From the NCBI GenBank assembly GCA_023105745.1, contig JALGQZ010000019.1, forward strand, positions 1,736,001 to 1,800,000: a stretch of 64,000 nucleotides of DNA. Reading direction: 5' to 3'. The position numbers were made by a program, and so were the translations under genes. Shown one piece after another: positions 48,201-58,615 of this stretch. The stretch comes from Austropuccinia psidii. Lineage: Eukaryota; Basidiomycota; Pucciniomycetes; Pucciniales; Sphaerophragmiaceae. The stretch's first letter is position 1. Every line of letters starts with the position of its first letter. Under the pieces are notes generated by a model. It saw nothing but the letters and a program-made list of their open reading frames with translations, did not search any database and was not told the origin of the DNA.

Positions 48201-48931
48201 GTTATCATCAAGATGATTGGAACACCTGGCTCCCTCTGGCTGAATTTGCCTACAATAACTCTGACCACTCTTCAACAAAACAATCACCGTTTTTCACTGT
48301 TTATGGAAGAGATCCTCATTTTGACTCAGTTCACATCACTCAAGACACTCCGGCTGGAAAGTTATCAACAAAAATCCAATCAGTACAGCAAGATGTCAAG
48401 AGAGAACTTGAAGTTGCCATAAACAGGTTTAAGAGGTATGCAGATAAAAGTAGAGCAAGTCCATCTGTTTTCAATCCCGGTGACATGGTATGGCTTTCTT
48501 CCAAGAACATCAAATCAACCAGACCCACCAAAAAGCTGTCTGAAAGATGGCTGGGTCCTTTTCCAATCTTGAAGAAAGTCAGCACTCATGCCTACCACCT
48601 CAAGCTTCCATCTCAATGGAAATCCATCCACCCAGTTTTCCATATTTCCCTTTTGGAACCAGTCAAGATGTCAACAATCCCAAATAGGCATCAAGAGCCT
48701 CCTCCTCCAATCACCATTGAAGAAGAAGAGGAATGGGAAGTCTCTCAAATACTGGACTCAAAGCTCAAGAGAGGAAAATTATGGTATCTGGTGGAATGGA
48801 AAGGTTTCAGTCAAGACCCAGAAAGATCCACTTGGGAACCAACCGAAAACCTCAAGAATTGTCCTGAACTTGTCAAAGATTTTCATTCACTATATCCTGA
48901 CAAGCCTGGGCCTAATTCTTCAAAAGCTTGA
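45230..48931 (+). CDS. Pol of gypsy element 2 (protease, RT, RNase H, integrase, chromodomain)
   Basis: 1233 codons are open from 45230 (a GTG; the frame is open further upstream, consistent with entry by frameshifting). Domains in order: retropepsin with ILIDSGATNSF (residue about 40); RT with VLFVKKKDGGLRLCVDYHKL and active site YLDD (about 438); RNase H with ETDASDYALGAVLSQ (about 587) and TDHSSLQYF. The integrase zinc domain (HDSPLAGHPG ... CQQC, about 808-845) follows. The integrase core has Asp at about 879 (SMDFITQLP), Asp at about 938 (VSDRGSLF) and Glu at about 974 (DGQTERVNQ). The C-terminal chromodomain spans about 1162-1220 (ILDSKLKRGKLWYLVEWKGF). No stops or missing catalytic residues were seen, so it may be active. 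Chromodomains in such integrases steer insertion to marked chromatin. Confidence 0.96.
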   Translation: MFNGLHSFPSRAQLCILNTGVKNSLKFFVFSSLSDMFYSILIDSGATNSFIAKQFVHKYSLTMSELPEKIPLIILDSSESPSLFVTHHTKYMVELPSFPSFEWDFLVIDTPKGEDLILGFDFLNHFNPFIDWRQGLITFNSDHKDYNDPSISFSNDFSSAKSCAALVGDSRTPSFPSSVHIPSLNSHQSLLSSRDEVFKEIQDVGEDNSVSSLHLFFGNMDLPPSSYHDSLEELWDEEEEPEEIETVMKVVPSVYHQYLDVFSKVKAEKLPPHRACDHHIELEGSLPPVGVIYSLSNQESDTLRAYISENVEKGFIRPSSSSTGAPVLFVKKKDGGLRLCVDYHKLNAVTRKNKYPVPPMNQLLTVFNGSSIFSKIDLRGAYNLLRIKEGDEHLTCFRTKYGSYEYLVMPFGLTNAPASFQNLVNDIFYDLLDVYVVVYLDDIMVFSKSEEEHVTHVSTVLSRLRANNLFAKASKCLFHVSSVEYLGYVVSSEGLKMDQAKVQQILNWPPPRNLKALQSFLGFANFYRRFIKNYSKEISSLTSFLKKDSRFPLNEEALRQFHQLKEAFTTAPILSHFNPSLPTIVETDASDYALGAVLSQVSDSGKHPIAFDSRKLLPAELNYEIHDKELLGIVWALKRWRAFLLSISSPFEVLTDHSSLQYFMSSKILTRRQARWAEFLSEFHFSITYRPGRLATLPDALSRRDDVYPERGEDFISKNPMNYQKIIKQDEIQASKFFAVKVDSFSNLIDSIQKAVWQDSQYRSVLEDLGKGKSVQDYSLDSSSKLLLFKDWVVVPNDPTIQLNVLQNRHDSPLAGHPGQEKTLKLVKRDFHWSGMTQFIKDYVSSCQQCSRNKNILHKKFGLLKPLPIPSGPWICLSMDFITQLPLSNSFDSILVIVDRFSKMAVFIPTIASITSLDLAHLFIKNIFSKHGLPSSIVSDRGSLFVSSFWTNLCQQLKISRDLSTAYHPETDGQTERVNQILEQYLRMYVSYHQDDWNTWLPLAEFAYNNSDHSSTKQSPFFTVYGRDPHFDSVHITQDTPAGKLSTKIQSVQQDVKRELEVAINRFKRYADKSRASPSVFNPGDMVWLSSKNIKSTRPTKKLSERWLGPFPILKKVSTHAYHLKLPSQWKSIHPVFHISLLEPVKMSTIPNRHQEPPPPITIEEEEEWEVSQILDSKLKRGKLWYLVEWKGFSQDPERSTWEPTENLKNCPELVKDFHSLYPDKPGPNSSKA

Positions 48932-49739
48932 TTTTTTATGGTGCTTGGTGGGGAGAGGAATTACCAAAAGTAAGTCCCACTCCTGGTATGCACCTTTAGG
49001 GGTATTCTACTCTGTTTTGTTGTAAGCATCACCTTGGCCACTCTGTGAGCACTTTGCAATTTTGGACACAGATCTTTGGCATGGCTTTCAACTTCATTTC
49101 CAATCTTGTGGCCATTTTCACTTGGGACAATGGGCCATTCACTTTTCAATTCATTTCCAAGATTCCAAATTCAAATTCATTCCTTCAACAGTTTTGTTTT
49201 ATTGTTATGGCACTGGCGGGAGTGGTAACTACCAAAAGTAAGTTCCTCTCCTGGTGTGCACTTCCCTGAGGGGTCTACAATCTTGTCAAAACATCACCTT
49301 GGCCACTTTGTGAGCACCTGGCATCAATTTTATCTTTCCAGGTCCTTGGCCAATTTCAAAATCAGTTATCAACCTCCGTGATGAAGATTGGAACCTCCTC
49401 AAGATTCAATTCATTTCCCTTTTTCTTTTTCCTTTTCTTTTCTTCATTTCATTTTCATTCTTTATTATTATTTTATTTTCATTTTAAATTTTCTTTTATC
49501 ACGTCAATTATCACGTCAAAAATTTTCATTCATTTCAAAATTAAATTCAAATCATGAAGCCAATGTCAAAAGAAGATCAAGCAAGTCCTGCGTCAAATGT
49601 CAAATTCTTAATATCAGTTTTCAAATTTTTTACATTAATTAGTCCTCTTGAATCACTCTCTCAAAATCTTTCCAATAGCCTCAACAGGCTTCACCTTGTA
49701 TTGGTGCTCAGGAGCTCACCATTTCAAGGTGGGGGGTAC
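48932..49739 (+). other. 3' untranslated region and polypurine tract of gypsy element 2
   Basis: No frame is supported. Two diverged copies of a segment of about 90 bp are present (about 48960-49050 and 49229-49325; both contain ACCAAAAGTAAGT, CATCACCTTGGCCACT and GTGAGCAC). The polypurine tract AAGGTGGGGGG (49726-49736) lies three bases before the 3' LTR. Confidence 0.8.
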
Positions 49740-51224
49740 TGTCACAACCATGGCAATTCACTTCCTTGGATCCCCATATGGCATATCAAGCCACAGTCCT
49801 TTTATGGCCAATTGGCCATATCCATCACCAGTGGCCAATATGGCCACGTCATCATCTTATGGACCATTTATGGCCATTTGTGTTTTGGGGCCTTTAAGGC
49901 CCTTCACCTCAATCCAGCACCCATAGTGGCAATTTATGCCCAAATGGGTATTTCTGGTCATTTCCCTCAAAACCAGGGGAAATGGCCCAAATGGCTGTTT
50001 TTGGCCATTTGGGCTCATAATGCGCATTTGCGCATATTTGCGCACTTTTGCGCATTTTGCGCATTTTTGCGCACTTTTGCGCATTTTGCGCATTTTTGCG
50101 CACTTTGACGCAAAGTGTCCAAAAGACACTTTCCCGCCTTTTGGGCCAGTTTTTGGCTCAGAACCCAAAAATGGCCAAAAACCCCAAAAGGCTCAGAAAC
50201 ACCATTCCAAGCTCTGAAGCCATTACATCCATCCTTTTCCCTCTGCCTTTCCACCTCAAGACCTTTGGACGTAATCTTCTTGCCAATCAACCAATATGCC
50301 ATAAATGATGTTATATATCATTGTGCATCATTTTTCAACAGCAATTCAATGGTGGCAATATCAAATGTTCATTTCAACATTCCAACATCTCATCACGTCA
50401 TCAAGGCACCCAATCATTCAGAGGAATCATCAAGGCTCAAGAGCAAGTGTTTCAGCGTCAAAGACCAATGACGCCATCAAGCAGTCATTGGTTATTCTCA
50501 TTCCAAGTATTCCTTCCAAGGGAATACTTTCAATTCATTCTCAAGTGTATTCAAGAGGCAGTGCCAAAAAGAAGTTGTCAAGTGTCAAAGCTCCACTCAA
50601 TCCATCTTGGCAACCATATTCATTTCAATACAGTCTGGATCCATCAAGACCTGTATTTCATTTTCAATCATGGGAAAATCATTCAACCCAATTCAATTTC
50701 AATATTAGCCAGCTGTATCAATTCCCAAAACAATCAATACAGCCTCAAGGATCAATACAGATCAGTTTTCAGCCTGAAGAACTCAAGCTCCCAACTTTTC
50801 ACATATACCGGCTACCCTTTCCACCCTGGGGGGTTTTTCCCCAGTTAATTAATATATTTTGATTTTATTTTATCTCTATTTTCTTTTCACTTCAGTTAAG
50901 CAAATACTGATATTATTAAGTCAGTCATTTAGCACCTTTCTCTTTCTCTTTCTTCGCCTGTCAATGGATATTTGGTGGTCATATCCTTACTAATTCCATT
51001 ATTCATTTTTGGCAGGTTGAAACAGTGATTAAGGACTTACTTGGTTGGCTCTTTGGCCATTTGGCTTCCCTTTCCTCTTTTGCATCTCATCTTGTACCTG
51101 CATATCTTTTAGAGGAATTTATTCTTTATTTTTATTTCTTTATTCTTTGGAGTCTTCCAAGTGAGTTCCCTGATTGCTGAGTGCCAGGCCACTCTTGTAT
51201 TTCTGTCCAAGAGCCCCTGTGACA
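49740..51224 (+). repeat. 3' LTR of gypsy element 2 (1485 bp)
   Basis: Same ends as the 5' LTR. It differs mainly in the TGCGCA array (about 50021-50114, one unit longer), plus isolated changes such as CCTTTATGG to CCTTTAAGG and ACTTTAGTT to ACTTCAGTT. Confidence 0.96.
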
Positions 51225-51229
51225 ATATT
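51225..51229 (+). repeat. Target-site duplication of gypsy element 2, right copy
   Basis: ATATT, identical to 41687-41691. Confidence 0.95.
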
Positions 51230-53109
51230 AGAATTAACGCACAAATCTAGAAATTGGGTCCATTGGGTATAAACCACTGATTTGGTTGGACCACACCTTG
51301 TTTGTTTGTTCTTCATTAAGCTTTGTAGGAGGTGTGCAATTTTACTACTCATCCTGCATGTTTCCACATCCACAATAGTTCGTGTGATTCTTGGGGAGTT
51401 ATCCTGAGTGCTCCTGCCCTCATGGTCTTCCAAGTCTGCCTCTGCAATTGTGTTAAGCATGATGTGATGGTTACAACATATTCACAGCTTATTAATATTT
51501 CTGAAAAATTCTCCTGGTCCTTTCCTTTTGGATGATAGGAATTCTTCATATAATATGGAATATTCTTGCTGCATGGTTGGGTTGAGTGGGAGCAGCTCAT
51601 AATGATGGCTAATAGTGGGGAGGGATTTGAGATGTGTGGTTTTGGTGCGGCGCAAACTTAAATGCTGCAATGCAAAATGCAAGATATCATTGCAACCTTT
51701 GGAAAGACTACTCAGGATGAATGGTGACCAGTTATCTTGATTGGTGCTCTGGGGTTGAGTGATGAATGATATTATGCCCAAAAGGTCATAAATGGTGTTG
51801 TGAATAGGTGTGCCCATTAAACATATTCGACGGGATGAAAGGAGGCTATTAATGGCACGGTGAGTGGCAGTGTATTGAGAGTGAATATAGCTATAAGATG
51901 GGGCAAGGGTTATTGGATATAAAAGGTAATTTGAATCATTTAAGATCAGACACTCACTGTGCTTCATCCAAAATTATACGATGCCAATTGATTTGAAAAA
52001 TGAATGATGTAGAGGTATTGGTTTGCTTAAATTCTTGGGTGATAGTATTGTAAGAAGTGATGATGATATCATATTTTAAGATGTCGTCTTTGGATAATGA
52101 GTGATGAGTGGGACCATGGTAGATTTTGGAATGCAGCGCTCCAGCCTGAGCATGCTTGCATATTTCTGATTGCCAGTTGGTAATTAAGCGAGGGGGGCAG
52201 ATGATCATGGTGGGCGTGGAGCGATGGGGGTTTGCAATCATCCGCTCCTTGGAGGTACCAATTAGAGCAATGGCCTGAATGGTTTTACCTAATCCCATAT
52301 CATCCACGAGCAGTCCCCCAAGAGGGGTATTGGTCGAAAGGGATTCAAATGAGCTAACGACCCTGTTTGTAATGATGTGCCTGGCATTGAAAGTGGATCC
52401 TGGGGGTGAGGTGGCCCAAAGGTTACGGGCTGATTGGCCATTGGGGATTTCTCGATCCCAGAGAAAAGCTAGTCCAGTCTTTTGATGAGGGAGGAGGGGG
52501 GTTTGAATAATGGCATGGGGCGGGGTCATCATGGGGAGGTCTGATCCACTGGGTAATTGTATCAGTTTCTGCTTGGAAACCAATGATGAAACAGCAGGAT
52601 ATGAAACTGGCGTCGAGCTTGAAGCGGGAAATGTCGGAGTGAAGAGTTGAAATTGACTATGAGTATTACAGTCATATTCTTTGGGCATTTTAAGCTTGAA
52701 AGCTTTCCATTATGAATAAAATGTTTGGATACCATGTGAAGAACATCAATGCTAGATTGGGTTTCTGAGATGAGGAGGGATCATTTGCATCAGTCATAAA
52801 TACTCCCTCAACAAATAATATTTGAGTAGGATTGGTTTGGCAATTTTCAATCCATGCCCCACCAGGACCACAGTGCATGAACGTTTTTGGTGCCCCAAGG
52901 AATGGTATCAACATTTGGGAAAGGGTTCCCGGGAGAGAGCCAATAGCATGCTGGTGATTGGGGAGATATACGAATATGTTGTGTTGATTGTGCCATAGGA
53001 TAATCCAAGAACCTAAGTGGGAATTCTCAGGCTTTAAGGTTATATCACTATTTATTTGAATACGAATATTAATCATCCCAATGCAAAGTGGTTGTGAAGG
53101 GGTTGACAT
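51225..53109 (-). pseudogene. Rad5-like SNF2 ATPase, N-terminal part, split by gypsy element 2
   Basis: From an ATG at 53109 the first frame (to 52690) has no recognised domain. A second frame from 52688 gives a substrate-binding TPLLPHQKTGLAFLWDRE, motif I GGLLVDDMGLGKT and motif Ia (TMIICPPRLITNWQSEI). Motif II, DEAH, is completed only across a 67-bp intron at 51891-51957 (GTGAGT ... TATAG), a good sign the intron is real. Then follow LMGTPIHNTIYDL (motif III) and LSLRRTKT. After a frame change near 51480, motif IV (TKSVVYTQWTQFL) is reached. Motifs V and VI lie at 41190-41691 beyond the inserted element. Motif style (GGLLVDDMGLGKT, DRLHRIGQ) is Rad5/Rad16-like. Frame changes near 52690 and 51480 suggest decay even before or besides the insertion. 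Confidence 0.82.
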
Positions 53110-53474
53110 GATGGCTATTTTAAATTATTTGGCGACAGTTGGAAATTATATGATTGGGAGGGGTTATCTAAACGGAATGAAGAGAAATAGGCGCAGATGG
53201 GGAACTTATATGAGAGGCAGCAATGGGGTGAAGGGGGGATGGCCTGTGGTTACATGCATGGTCTTGATGGGGATGGGCCTCTTGGGCTCAAAATTTTCAT
53301 ATCCGATTTGGGGCATATATCAAGGCAAGGTGGCCAAAATGTGGGTGCACCGATATGACTGCTGGATCTGCAGCAAGGTACAAAACCTTTGGTGGAACAA
53401 CGTTGACATTAGCATATCCGAAATTGGGTGGGTTGTAGCAACTTATTGTGGAGGGCATATCAGAGGCATGCAGT

Positions 53475-53502
53475 CATGTTCGCTGGTGTGACAGCGAACA
53501 TG
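53475..53502. promoter_or_regulatory. 24-bp TGT...ACA dyad upstream of the SNF2 gene
   Basis: Core 53477-53500 with perfect 9-bp arms TGTTCGCTG / CAGCGAACA around GTGTGA, extended to 11-bp arms by flanking CA/TG. It lies 368 bp upstream of the SNF2 ATG at 53109. The core triplets are CGC-N10-GCG. Confidence 0.6.
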
Positions 53503-53616
53503 GATGCATATATATCTTCCCCAGGTTAATTGTTGCACAGGGACCTACTGGGCAATGTTGGCCGTTTCAAAGGGCAATCTCACTGTGGGGATGTTTGTGT
53601 GTGGGCGGGTGAGATA

Positions 53617-53640
53617 TGTTCGGTGGCATGCCACCGAACA
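53617..53640. promoter_or_regulatory. Perfect 24-bp palindrome, CGG-N10-CCG type
   Basis: TGTTCGGTGGCA followed by its exact reverse complement (12-bp arms, no spacer). It contains an inverted CGG/CCG pair separated by 10 bp, the geometry bound by some Zn2Cys6 factors. It lies 508 bp upstream of the SNF2 ATG and is the best copy of the dyad family in the window. Confidence 0.65.
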
Positions 53641-54828
53641 TGACTTTGGTTTTGCGTGAAGTTTTTTGATGACTGATTCCAACTAGGCTTCAGGGGGGAA
53701 AGTGTGGCATGATCAAACGGGGCACCGACCGTGAGGCATGATCCACATCTACATTCACCCCTATTGCGTTTGAGGAGGCTACTAATCCCCCGAGATTGGG
53801 ATCACGGTCTTTGCCTCACGCGTGTACAAAACTCCGGAGAAAGAGGCCACCCACCCAAGGGAATTTCTGGCTGCAAGCCAGGTGCCACAACTTGCGCGGG
53901 GCGTGTGAGAACGTGAAGAAAATTACCCGCGGTGGGAGATACCCACGCAAACATAACCAGCCTCAGAAATCATAGGCTGGGATTATTCTAATGTGAATGA
54001 GGCTGAAGCAAATCCACACTGATTGGCATCAGGTTTCCACGCGTGAGGAGGTGAGCGTCTGCAGTAAAGCTGACCACCCGACCAAGAAACTAGCCGGTCG
54101 GAACACTGGCAGTAAAATGTCTTCCAGGCATGTGAAAGCTGCCTGTGTATGACCCGTTGGGGGGTGCGTATGAAAGCGTGTGGCTGCCCAACAATGAGCA
54201 CGCGCAATGAACAAGCAGGGCCAGTCATTGTTGGCCCCGACAATGGCACCAGAGTGAATCCACTGTTTGTGTATTACCCAAATAATAAGTCATCCTATTA
54301 TGAACCACTTTCATTAACTCGGATTACACCCGCGTCTATGCCATTGTTGGGCAGAGCTCTCCAAAAAGGTGCACCAAAGGGATGCAGTTGAGATATATGA
54401 CTCAATGGCTTGACGTGATTTTCATGTTACATTGCTGAACAGCTTTTGCTCTGCCCTGCAGCATACATTTACAAAGGTGTACTGTGTACTACAGTGTTGG
54501 CTGTACAGATTAGGAAGTTGTAATACTACTTGAGCCTGCATGCACCTTCCGATCGTTTGCATATACGTAGCTCATGTGCCACATGCTCAGCATTGCATTT
54601 CACCCGATTTGCACACGCAAGCTGAGCATGTCATGGTCAAAAGCACCGTGTGAAAGTGCTCAGTAAAGCCATGGAATGAACTTTTTTTGCAATAGTTCAT
54701 TGGAAGGCTCAGTTTGGAGCACTTCACCAAAGCGTGTGAAATGCTGCACCTGGCTGAAATGTCACCCGATGCTGTGCCAAATGCTCAGATTGTGGGCATA
54801 CAAAAACGACTGAGCAATGGCTCAGCAT
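53641..54828. other. Gene-free stretch with inverted repeat
   Basis: No supportable gene. ACATGCTCAGC (54581-54591) and GCTGAGCATGT (54621-54631) form a perfect 11-bp inverted repeat with a 29-nt loop. TGAGCA/TGCTCA words recur through 54400-55570. Confidence 0.5.
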
Positions 54829-55572
54829 GGTGCATTTCATATTGCTATATCACTTGTTCAATTACTGTGCAATTAAAATGTTCAGCCACTGAGCATTTCA
54901 ATTATGACCCAAAAGCAAACCTGAGCAATGGGTCGAGGCAAGCTCACGCTGTATTCACTTGCCTTACAGCCCCCCCTTTGTTCAAAGACTATCACCAGGC
55001 CATACGGCCGGTGATCTTGCCGCGGTCACTTGTGACCCAATGCACCGGGTGCATTTCTGCATGGGTCACTTGTGCATTGCACCCACAATGCACATTCAAC
55101 AAGGGCCTCACGACCACCCTCCCGGGTGATCGGGTGGCTATTTAAAGAAACAAAGGGGATTTGACTCAGCTTGACAATTCAATAAATTGCAATACTCAGC
55201 GGTGCATTTGATATTGTTATATCAATTGTTCAATTACTGTGCAATTAAAATGTTCAGCCACTGAGCATTTCAATTATGACCCGAAAGCAAACCTGAGCAA
55301 TGGGTCGAGGCAAGCTCACGCTGTATTCACTTGTCTTACAGCCCCCCCTTTGTTCAAAGACTATCACCAGGCCATACGGCCGGTGATCTTGCCGCGGTCA
55401 CTTGTGACCAAATGCACCGGGTGCATTTCTGCATGGGTCACTTGTGCATTGCACGTTGAATGCACATTCAACAAGGGCCTCATGACCACCCTCTTGGGTG
55501 ATCGGGTGGCTATTTAAGTAAACAAAGGGGATTTGACTCAGCTTGACAATTCAATAAATTGCAATACTCAGC
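54829..55572 (+). repeat. 372-bp tandem duplication upstream of the Zn2Cys6 gene, with dyads and TATA-like sites
   Basis: Two head-to-tail copies: 54829-55200 and 55201-55572. Each carries ATCACC-A-GGCC / GGCC-GGTGAT (54991-55014), GGTCAC-TT-GTGACC (55024-55037), AATGCACC-G-GGTGCATT (55039-55055) and a 24-bp TGTGCATTG...CAATGCACA dyad (55071-55094). The last is weakened to 8-bp arms in copy 2. Each copy ends with CTATTTAA, a TATA-like box (about 55138 and 55510). This looks like a duplicated promoter. Open frames here merely repeat between copies and I do not call them genes. Confidence 0.7.
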
Positions 55573-55718
55573 CAGACCCCCATTGTTCTTCTGCCTCACG
55601 CGACCATTTCACTTCTCAGTTGCAGCATTCGCTGAGACTCAGGTTCAATTTTGCCCACACGCCTTGAAGCTGAGACTTTTGCGGGTGCTGCAACTGCTGA
55701 GATCGTCTCAGCTTCACC

Positions 55719-55726
55719 ATGGTATA
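55719..55726 (+). promoter_or_regulatory. TATA-like box of the Zn2Cys6 gene
   Basis: GGTATAAAAG is a strong TATA match. It precedes a pyrimidine-rich leader and a probable 5' UTR intron whose branch-like CTAAC (about 56129) and TTTTTAG end directly before the ATG at 56153. Confidence 0.45.
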
Positions 55727-56152
55727 AAAGACCATCTTCACACAACACGCACTTCACTTTCTCTCTCACCCGCTCCACTTCGTTCAACCTCACCCGTGTT
55801 TGTCCTTCTTGTGCATATTCCCCTTTGTCTTCCTGCCTTTCTATTTTTGTCTTTCGCACCCCACTAAACCCACTTCCCTTCCTTTTGCCTGTTTGTTTAT
55901 TCTTCTGATCCGTTCAGAACCTCACTTCTATCCACCTCGTGTGTTACCTCTTTTTTAAACTTTTGTCAACATTACATACCGATATTAATACTTATTTTTC
56001 TTCATGACTCTTTTCCAGACTTTTAAAAACTTCCAACTAGAGAATTCTTATTTTGTTTCGGTTTTAAATTCATAATTCATCGTACATCTTCATTTTCTTT
56101 CTTGATTGTTTACTTTGTATGCAGTTACTAACCTCAATTGTTTTGTTTTTAG

Positions 56153-57515
56153 ATGTTGTGCACTTTATGCACTAAGCGGGGTATCCCCTGCATTCGTTCC
56201 TCGACGACGAACGACGCTTGTGATGCTTGCCGACAAGCACACAAGAAATGTTCTTTCATTGTGCGCCCCTTCCAACCACGAGGCCAGAGGAGTTCCCGCC
56301 CAAGACGCCCTTGCAAGGACTCCTTTGTGGTCGGCGATGATGAAACCATTTCCGAGCATGAATGGACGCCGGGCCCCCAAACAGGCCAACAGGAACGATT
56401 CCGGACGATCAGCCCTGTCCCCTCCAGTATCAATTTGTCCACTCCCCCTCCTAGGCCACCATCCGATGGTCACTTCACTCCTCGACCGGAGCGAAGTGAT
56501 TATCCGGCCGATGAAGGATGGCGATGGCGAGAGGACATTCGAGCTTGGGCTGATCGTCACCATGTCTTGTCACCGATGGGATTCAAACGCCAAAGTAAGT
56601 TTTCTTTCTCCTCCTTATCTCATTTCTCTTCACGCAATAATACTGACTTTTTTCCATCACTCATAGAACAAAACCCCCCGAATCCCCCCCAACATGACTC
56701 TCCCGTTCCTAGTTTGCCTCGCAAGCAAACCCCCCGGCAAACCACTCCAGGCCCGAGTGGCACCCGATAGTCTGAGGAATTATTCCACGGTAAGCAGCCA
56801 AAGTTTCATTTCATTTTCACTTTCACTTTCGAGTCGAGTGAACTGACTCTTACTCCTTTTTTAGAACCCTCCTGAACTGAAGAGCCACCTATTCCTGGCC
56901 CAAGTCCATCGTCCCAACCACCTGAGGACAATACGACTTGTGAGCCAGAACCTGAGGTGGCTCCTACGCAATCCATGGAGGAACCTTATGGTAAGTCACC
57001 CCTTCTTTCTCTTTGATCCATATCCACTTTTCCTCATTTTTTCTTTGACCGTCTCCAGATCGTCCCGCCACTCCTCGCTCGATCATCATCATCGACGATA
57101 CGCCCGTCGGATCCCCCCATGCCCCTCCCCCTTCTTCTTCACTGACTCCACCATCTTCCCCTCCTCTCCTACCCCGGTTCCTTCCCAGGATCTCCCTCCC
57201 ATTGCCCCCAAGAACCCAACAACCTCCTCCCCCCCGGTGCCAAGCTCTTCTCATTCCCACAATGACGCTCGCCAGGAATTCACCGACCTGCGACCGACCC
57301 TAATGATTCCTCGAGCCATCATCCACAAATCGATCAACCGAATCTTGTTGGAGCATCGCCGCTTGCTCAACATGATTCCTTTCGTGGATGCAACTCATTG
57401 AAATGAGATGCACCGGGAATTCCGGGAGGAACTAAACTCCCTCCTTGCCCAGGCGCAGGAGGCTTATCCAAAGGAGGACATCACCGGGATAGTCTCCAAA
57501 TTCCTCAAAAAATAA
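56153..57515 (+). pseudogene. Zn2Cys6 (Gal4-type) DNA-binding protein, with nonsense mutations
   Basis: The protein begins MLCTLCTKRGIPC and its six cysteines follow C-X2-C-X6-C-X9-C-X2-C-X6-C (residues 3 to 33), the spacing of a fungal Zn(II)2Cys6 cluster, with a basic HKKC end and basic flank. Four exons chain in phase: 56153-56594, 56667-56789, 56865-56990, and 57059-57515. The rest is Pro/Ser-rich and disordered. The last 50 residues (NEMHREFREELNSLL, ending SKFLKK) look helical. In-frame stops: TAG 56768-56770, TGA 56873-56875 and TGA 57399-57401, plus a frameshift in the proline-rich part of exon 4. A role as regulator of the element's own genes is inferred from the CGG-N10-CCG dyads nearby. 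Alternatively it is an ordinary captured host factor. Confidence 0.65.
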
Positions 57516-57916
57516 TCTCATTATTTCCACTTTTTATCATTTTTAATACTTTCTTTTAAATAAATTATCATTTGTATTCAATTATTATTATGTTCAAATT
57601 CTATTACATTCTTCGTTCACGTAAAAATTACTTATTTCCTCCTTAGAGAAAAACCCTGATTGCGTGAGAATTATTTTTGTAAGTGCCCCACCAAGAGTTT
57701 GAGTGAGTATTTGTTTTCGTGAACCTCTTTTTCCCAAAATGCGCCAATAGTTGCCATTACCGTCTCCTATATTTTCTTCTTCCATGGTTTAGAGCCATAT
57801 CCATTCTTAACTGTAAAAAAGCGGGAGCTTCCCGCATGTGAGCAATCCACTCCAGATTTGTGAAACATGGCCTTTCCTATGGTCACACGCTATTAATCTT
57901 ACTCATGTATTGAATT
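57516..57916. other. Gene-free stretch with GCGGGA/TCCCGC hairpin
   Basis: AT-rich sequence without a gene. GCGGGA-GCT-TCCCGC lies at 57821-57835. A similar GCGGGAAGT/ACTTCCCGC pair occurs at 60267-60294. Confidence 0.5.
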
Positions 57917-58480
57917 ATTTAAATCGTCTGGAACCTTCACAAGCATAAGCATTGGCGTGTGACTTGTCGGGAGGCTGCACAGGCATAAGGATTGGCGTGT
58001 GAATTATCGGGATCCTGCACAGGCGTAAGAATATGTCAGCATTGTTGGCAACCTTCCCAAGCGTAAGGATTGGCGTGTGAACCGTCGCAAGCCTGTACAG
58101 GCATAAGGAATTTTTAGCATTTTTGGGACCCTTCACAAGCATAAGGATTGGCGTGTGAAGTTTTGTGAGCCTGCACAGGCGTAAGAATTAGCGTGTGAAT
58201 TCTCGGGATCCTGCACAGGCCAAGGAATTTTCAGCATTGTGGGGAACCTTCACAAGCGTAAGGATTGGTGTGTGAATCGCTGGAAGCCTGTACAGGCATA
58301 AGGAATTTTTAGCATTTTTGGGAACATTCACAAGCGTCAGGATTGGTGTGTAAATTTTCTGGAGCCTGCACAGAAGTAAGGATTGGCGTGTGTAGCGTCG
58401 GCACCCCGCATAGGCGTAAGGAACTTTTAGCGTTGTCGAAACCTGCACAAGCATAAGGATTTGCGTGTGAAGCATTGGCA
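57917..58480 (+). repeat. Tandem array with GCGTAAGGATTGGCGTGTGA units
   Basis: About ten imperfect units of 50-65 bp, each containing CCTGCACAGG- or CTTCACAAG-type words followed by GCGTAAGGAT(T) and often GGCGTGTGAA. It ends directly before the dyad at 58492. It shares the core AAGCGTAAGGAT in the same orientation with the array at 63262-63680. Minus-strand frames across it are products of the repeat. Confidence 0.85.
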
Positions 58481-58491
58481 TCCTGGACAGA

Positions 58492-58515
58492 TGTATGATG
58501 GCATGCCACCGTACA
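58492..58515. promoter_or_regulatory. 24-bp TGT...ACA dyad beside the tandem array
   Basis: TGTATGATGGCA then TGCCACCGTACA, 10 of 12 positions symmetric. The right half-site is intact (CCG), and the left CGG is replaced by TGA. It lies 3' of the TET/JBP gene and abuts the array at 57917-58480. Confidence 0.55.
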
Positions 58516-58615
58516 TAATCCACTTCACCCCTTTTTCATGTGAGACACCCCATCTCCCGCACTCGAATCCATCCAATCCTGGTGTATATTGTCCTCTGCC
58601 TTACCCCACCATTAC

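Larger units (their letters stand above)
41692..51224 (+). mobile_element. Ty3/gypsy chromodomain retrotransposon 2, 9.5 kb, apparently intact
   Basis: It has 1475- and 1485-bp LTRs with TGTCAC/GTGACA ends, a perfect 5-bp target duplication, a self-priming-type primer site, an intact gag (43878-45215), an intact pol (45230-48931) in the -1 frame with a C-terminal chromodomain, and a polypurine tract. The LTRs differ by only a few substitutions plus copy number in a TGCGCA array. Organisation and chromodomain place it with chromoviruses of the Tf1/sushi type. It sits inside the SNF2 gene in opposite orientation. Confidence 0.96.

Noticed and set aside
54714..55517. Two similar frames of 143 and 92 codons
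   Set aside because: They mirror the 372-bp duplication, overlap promoter-like dyads and TATA-like boxes, and lack any domain.
56149..56563. Minus-strand frames over the Zn2Cys6 exon
   Set aside because: Antisense shadows; the plus strand has the cysteine spacing and phase-consistent introns.
57917..58480. CRISPR-like appearance of the array
   Set aside because: Units are irregular and degenerate, spacers are not unique sequences of constant length, and the genome is eukaryotic.
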